Positions 61,758 through 64,000 of a stretch of DNA of 64,000 nucleotides are shown piece after piece (positions within the stretch are counted from its first letter, which is position 1; each line of letters opens with the position of its first letter). The DNA is from Hydractinia symbiolongicarpus (lineage: Eukaryota; Cnidaria; Hydrozoa; Anthoathecata; Hydractiniidae). Both the position numbers and the translations under genes were made by a program. Location of the stretch: the NCBI RefSeq assembly GCF_029227915.1, contig NC_079878.1:32949501-33013500 (forward strand), given 5' to 3'. The notes beneath the pieces were generated by a model. That model saw only the letters and a program-made list of their open reading frames with translations. It was not told the DNA's origin and made no database searches.

Positions 61758-62257
61758 TATGCGTTTTAGTGGTGAAAAAATAATTTAAAAAATCGTTCTG
61801 GAAATGAGTTTACTCACAGGGTACTTTCTTTGTATACATTCGACTATACGGGCCAAGCCCGGGATTTACGGGAAATCGCGGGTTTTCGTTTGCCGGCGAG
61901 TAAACTTCTTTTATTCAGCGTCTCATCAAAAATTAAAACATTTTTGAAAACTACAAGTCTCATGCGTTTTAGTGGTGAAAAAATAATTTAAAAAATCGTT
62001 CGGGAAATGATTTTACTCCCTGGGTACTTTCTTTGTATACTTTTGACTATACGGGCCAAGCCGGGATTTACGGGAAATCGCGGGTTTTCGTTTGCCGGCG
62101 ATTAAACTTCTTTTATTCAGCGTCCCATCAAAAATGAAAACATTTTTAAAAACTACAAGTCTCATGCGTTTTAGTGGTGAAAAAATAATTTAAAAAATCG
62201 TTCGGGAAATGAGTTTACTCCCTGGGTACTTTCTTTGTATACTTTTGACTATACGGG
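61651..62257 (+). repeat. Tandem trimer L, copy 1 (607 bp)
   Basis: Three monomers with 'ccaagtcggg' (61651), 'ggcgagtaaac' and 'aattaaaaca' (61931) as marks, immediately repeated. Confidence 0.9.
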
Positions 62258-62864
62258 CCAAGTCGGGATTTACGAGAAATCGCGGGTTTTCGTTTGCCGG
62301 CGATTAAACTTCTTTTATTCAGCTTCTCATCAAAAATGAAAACATTTTTGAAAACTACAAGTCTTATGCGTTTTAGTGGTGAAAAAATAATTTAAAAAAT
62401 CGTTCTGGAAATGAGTTTACTCACAGGGTACTTTCTTTGTATACATTCGACTATACGGGCCAAGCCCGGGATTTACGGGAAATCGCGGGTTTTCGTTTGC
62501 CGGCGAGTAAACTTCTTTTATTCAGCGTCTCATCAAAAATTAAAACATTTTTGAAAACTACAAGTCTCATGCGTTTTAGTGGTGAAAAAATAATTTAAAA
62601 AATCGTTCGGGAAATGATTTTACTCCCTGGGTACTTTCTTTGTATACTTTTGACTATACGGGCCAAGCCGGGATTTACGGGAAATCGCGGGTTTTCGTTT
62701 GCCGGCGATTAAACTTCTTTTATTCAGCGTCCCATCAAAAATGAAAACATTTTTAAAAACTACAAGTCTCATGCGTTTTAGTGGTGAAAAAATAATTTAA
62801 AAAATCGTTCGGGAAATGAGTTTACTCCCTGGGTACTTTCTTTGTATACTTTTGACTATACGGG
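62258..62864 (+). repeat. Tandem trimer L, copy 2 (607 bp)
   Basis: Repeats copy 1 at a 607-bp offset ('aattaaaaca' 62538). I saw no internal differences. It diverges at 62865 where 'ccgagtcc' replaces 'ccaagtc'. Confidence 0.9.
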
Positions 62865-64000
62865 CCGAGTCCGGGATTTACGGGAAATCGCGGATTTTCG
62901 TTTGCCGGCGATTAAACTTCTTTTATTCAGCGTCCCATCAAATATGAAAATATTTTTGAAAACTACAAGTCTCATGCGTTTAGTGGTAAAAAAATAATAT
63001 AAAAAATCGTTCGAGAAATGAGTTTACTCCCTGGGTACTTTCTTTGTATACTTTTGACTATACGGGCCAAGCCCGGGATTTACGGGAAATCGCGGGTTTT
63101 CGTTTGCCGGCGATTAAACTTCTTTTATTCAGCGTCTCATCAAAAATGAAAACACTTTTAAAAACTACAAGTCTTATGCGTTTTAGTGGTGAAAAAATAA
63201 TTTAAAAAATCGTTCTGGAAATGAGTTTACTCCCTGGGTTCTTTCTTTGTATACTTTTGACTATACGGGCCGAGTCCGGGATTTAGGGAAATCGCAGGTT
63301 TTCGTTTGCCGGCGATTAAACTGCTTTTATTCAGCGTCCCACAAAAAATGAAAACATTTTTGAAAACTACAAGTCTCATGCGTTTTAGTGGTGAAAAAAT
63401 AATTTAAAAAATCGTTCGGGAAATGAGTTTACTCCCGGGTACTTTCTTTGTATACTTTTGACTATACGGGCCAGGCCGGGATTTACGGGAAATCGCGGGT
63501 TTCGTTTGCCGGCGATTAAACTTCTTTTATTCAGCGTCTCATCAAAAATGAAAACATTTTTAAAAACTACAAGTCTTATGCGTTTTAGTGGTGAAAAAAT
63601 AATTTAAAAAATCGTTCTGGAAATGAGTTTACTCACAGGGTACTTTCTTTGTATACATTCGACTATACGTGCCAAGCTCGGGATTTACGAGAAATCGCAG
63701 GTTTTCTTTTGCCGGCGATTAAACTTCTTTTATTCTGCGTCTCATCGAAAATGAAAACATTTTTGAAAACTACAAGTCTCATGCGTTTTAGTGGTGAAAA
63801 AATAATTTAAAAAATCGTTCGGGAAATGAGTTTACTCCCTGGGTACTTTCTTTGTATACTTTTGACTATACGGGCCAAGCCGGGATTTAAGCGAAATCGC
63901 GGGTTTTCGTTTGCCGGCGATTAAACTTCTTTTATTCAGCGTCTCATCAAAAATGAAAACATTTTTAAAAACTACAAGTCTTATGCGTTTTAGTGGTGAA

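Larger units (their letters stand above)
51301..64000 (+). repeat. Satellite array, seventh segment (to the window's right edge)
   Basis: About 63 monomers. A one-T-shorter 'gcgggtttcgtttgcc' variant first appears at about 51370 and recurs, often with 'gccaggccggg'. Duplications I to L and older copies of unit H marks ('tagtgatg' at 53886, 55503 and 58131) cover most of it. The array runs off the window end. No gene is supported. Confidence 0.95.

Noticed and set aside
39011-63290. 'ttaggg' in satellite monomers as telomeric repeat
   Set aside because: A single TTAGGG per monomer arises from a 2-bp loss in 'ttacggg'. It is not tandemly repeated, so it is not telomeric sequence.
1-64000. CRISPR array
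   Set aside because: The repeat unit is about 203 bp with no unique spacers, the variation is spread over the whole unit, and no cas genes are present.
1-64000. Bacterial or phage coding region, tRNA or rRNA genes
   Set aside because: No operon-like frames, no cloverleaf or rRNA-like segments, and no unique sequence outside the LINE.

Overview
The window is almost entirely one tandem satellite DNA array. The monomer is about 202-203 bp, and all copies lie head to tail in the same orientation on the strand given. By length there are roughly 298 monomers in about 60.3 kb, and neither window end leaves the array. The only non-satellite sequence is one 3.67-kb non-LTR retrotransposon (LINE) on the minus strand at about 2174-5844. 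The long satellite with higher-order repeats and the CR1-like LINE with a fused SGNH-esterase/endonuclease/reverse transcriptase point to an animal nuclear genome, probably an invertebrate. The location is probably heterochromatin (centromeric, pericentromeric or subtelomeric). The sequence does not fix the species or the chromosomal position. I see no prokaryotic gene, tRNA, rRNA, CRISPR array or unique host gene.

Layout: (1) 1-2173, satellite. (2) 2174-5844, LINE. It lies between 6-7 bp target-site duplications, has a short tandem-repeat 3' tail, an intact 950-codon endonuclease/reverse-transcriptase frame and a broken esterase region upstream. (3) 5845-19070, satellite rich in left-zone variants and built from overlapping duplications offset by 4663, 5676 and 1217 bp. 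(4) 19071-27660, a different variant mix with duplications offset by 2836/3239 and 1417 bp. (5) 27661-33145, two tandem copies of a roughly 13-monomer unit (2568 bp) containing monomers with a 21-bp internal deletion. (6) 33146-38950, mixed. (7) 38951-51300, a new 'ttaggg' variant, a tandem 5-mer (1012 bp) and a tandem 14-mer (2831 bp). (8) 51301-64000, further variants with 1617-, 1010-, 607- and 404-bp duplications.

The satellite has no convincing coding function. The short open frames in it (60-107 codons) are the same few peptides recurring because the monomer happens to lack stops over part of its length. The observations I consider most useful are: two potential hairpins in every monomer, one showing a paired C-G to T-A change between subfamilies and being the site of the recurrent 21-bp deletion; uninterrupted paralogues of the LINE insertion site in the same array, which give the pre-insertion sequence and order events in time; and the LINE's esterase, endonuclease and RT lying in what was probably one continuous frame, interrupted now by one frameshift and one TGA. 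I did not find a new multi-gene system.
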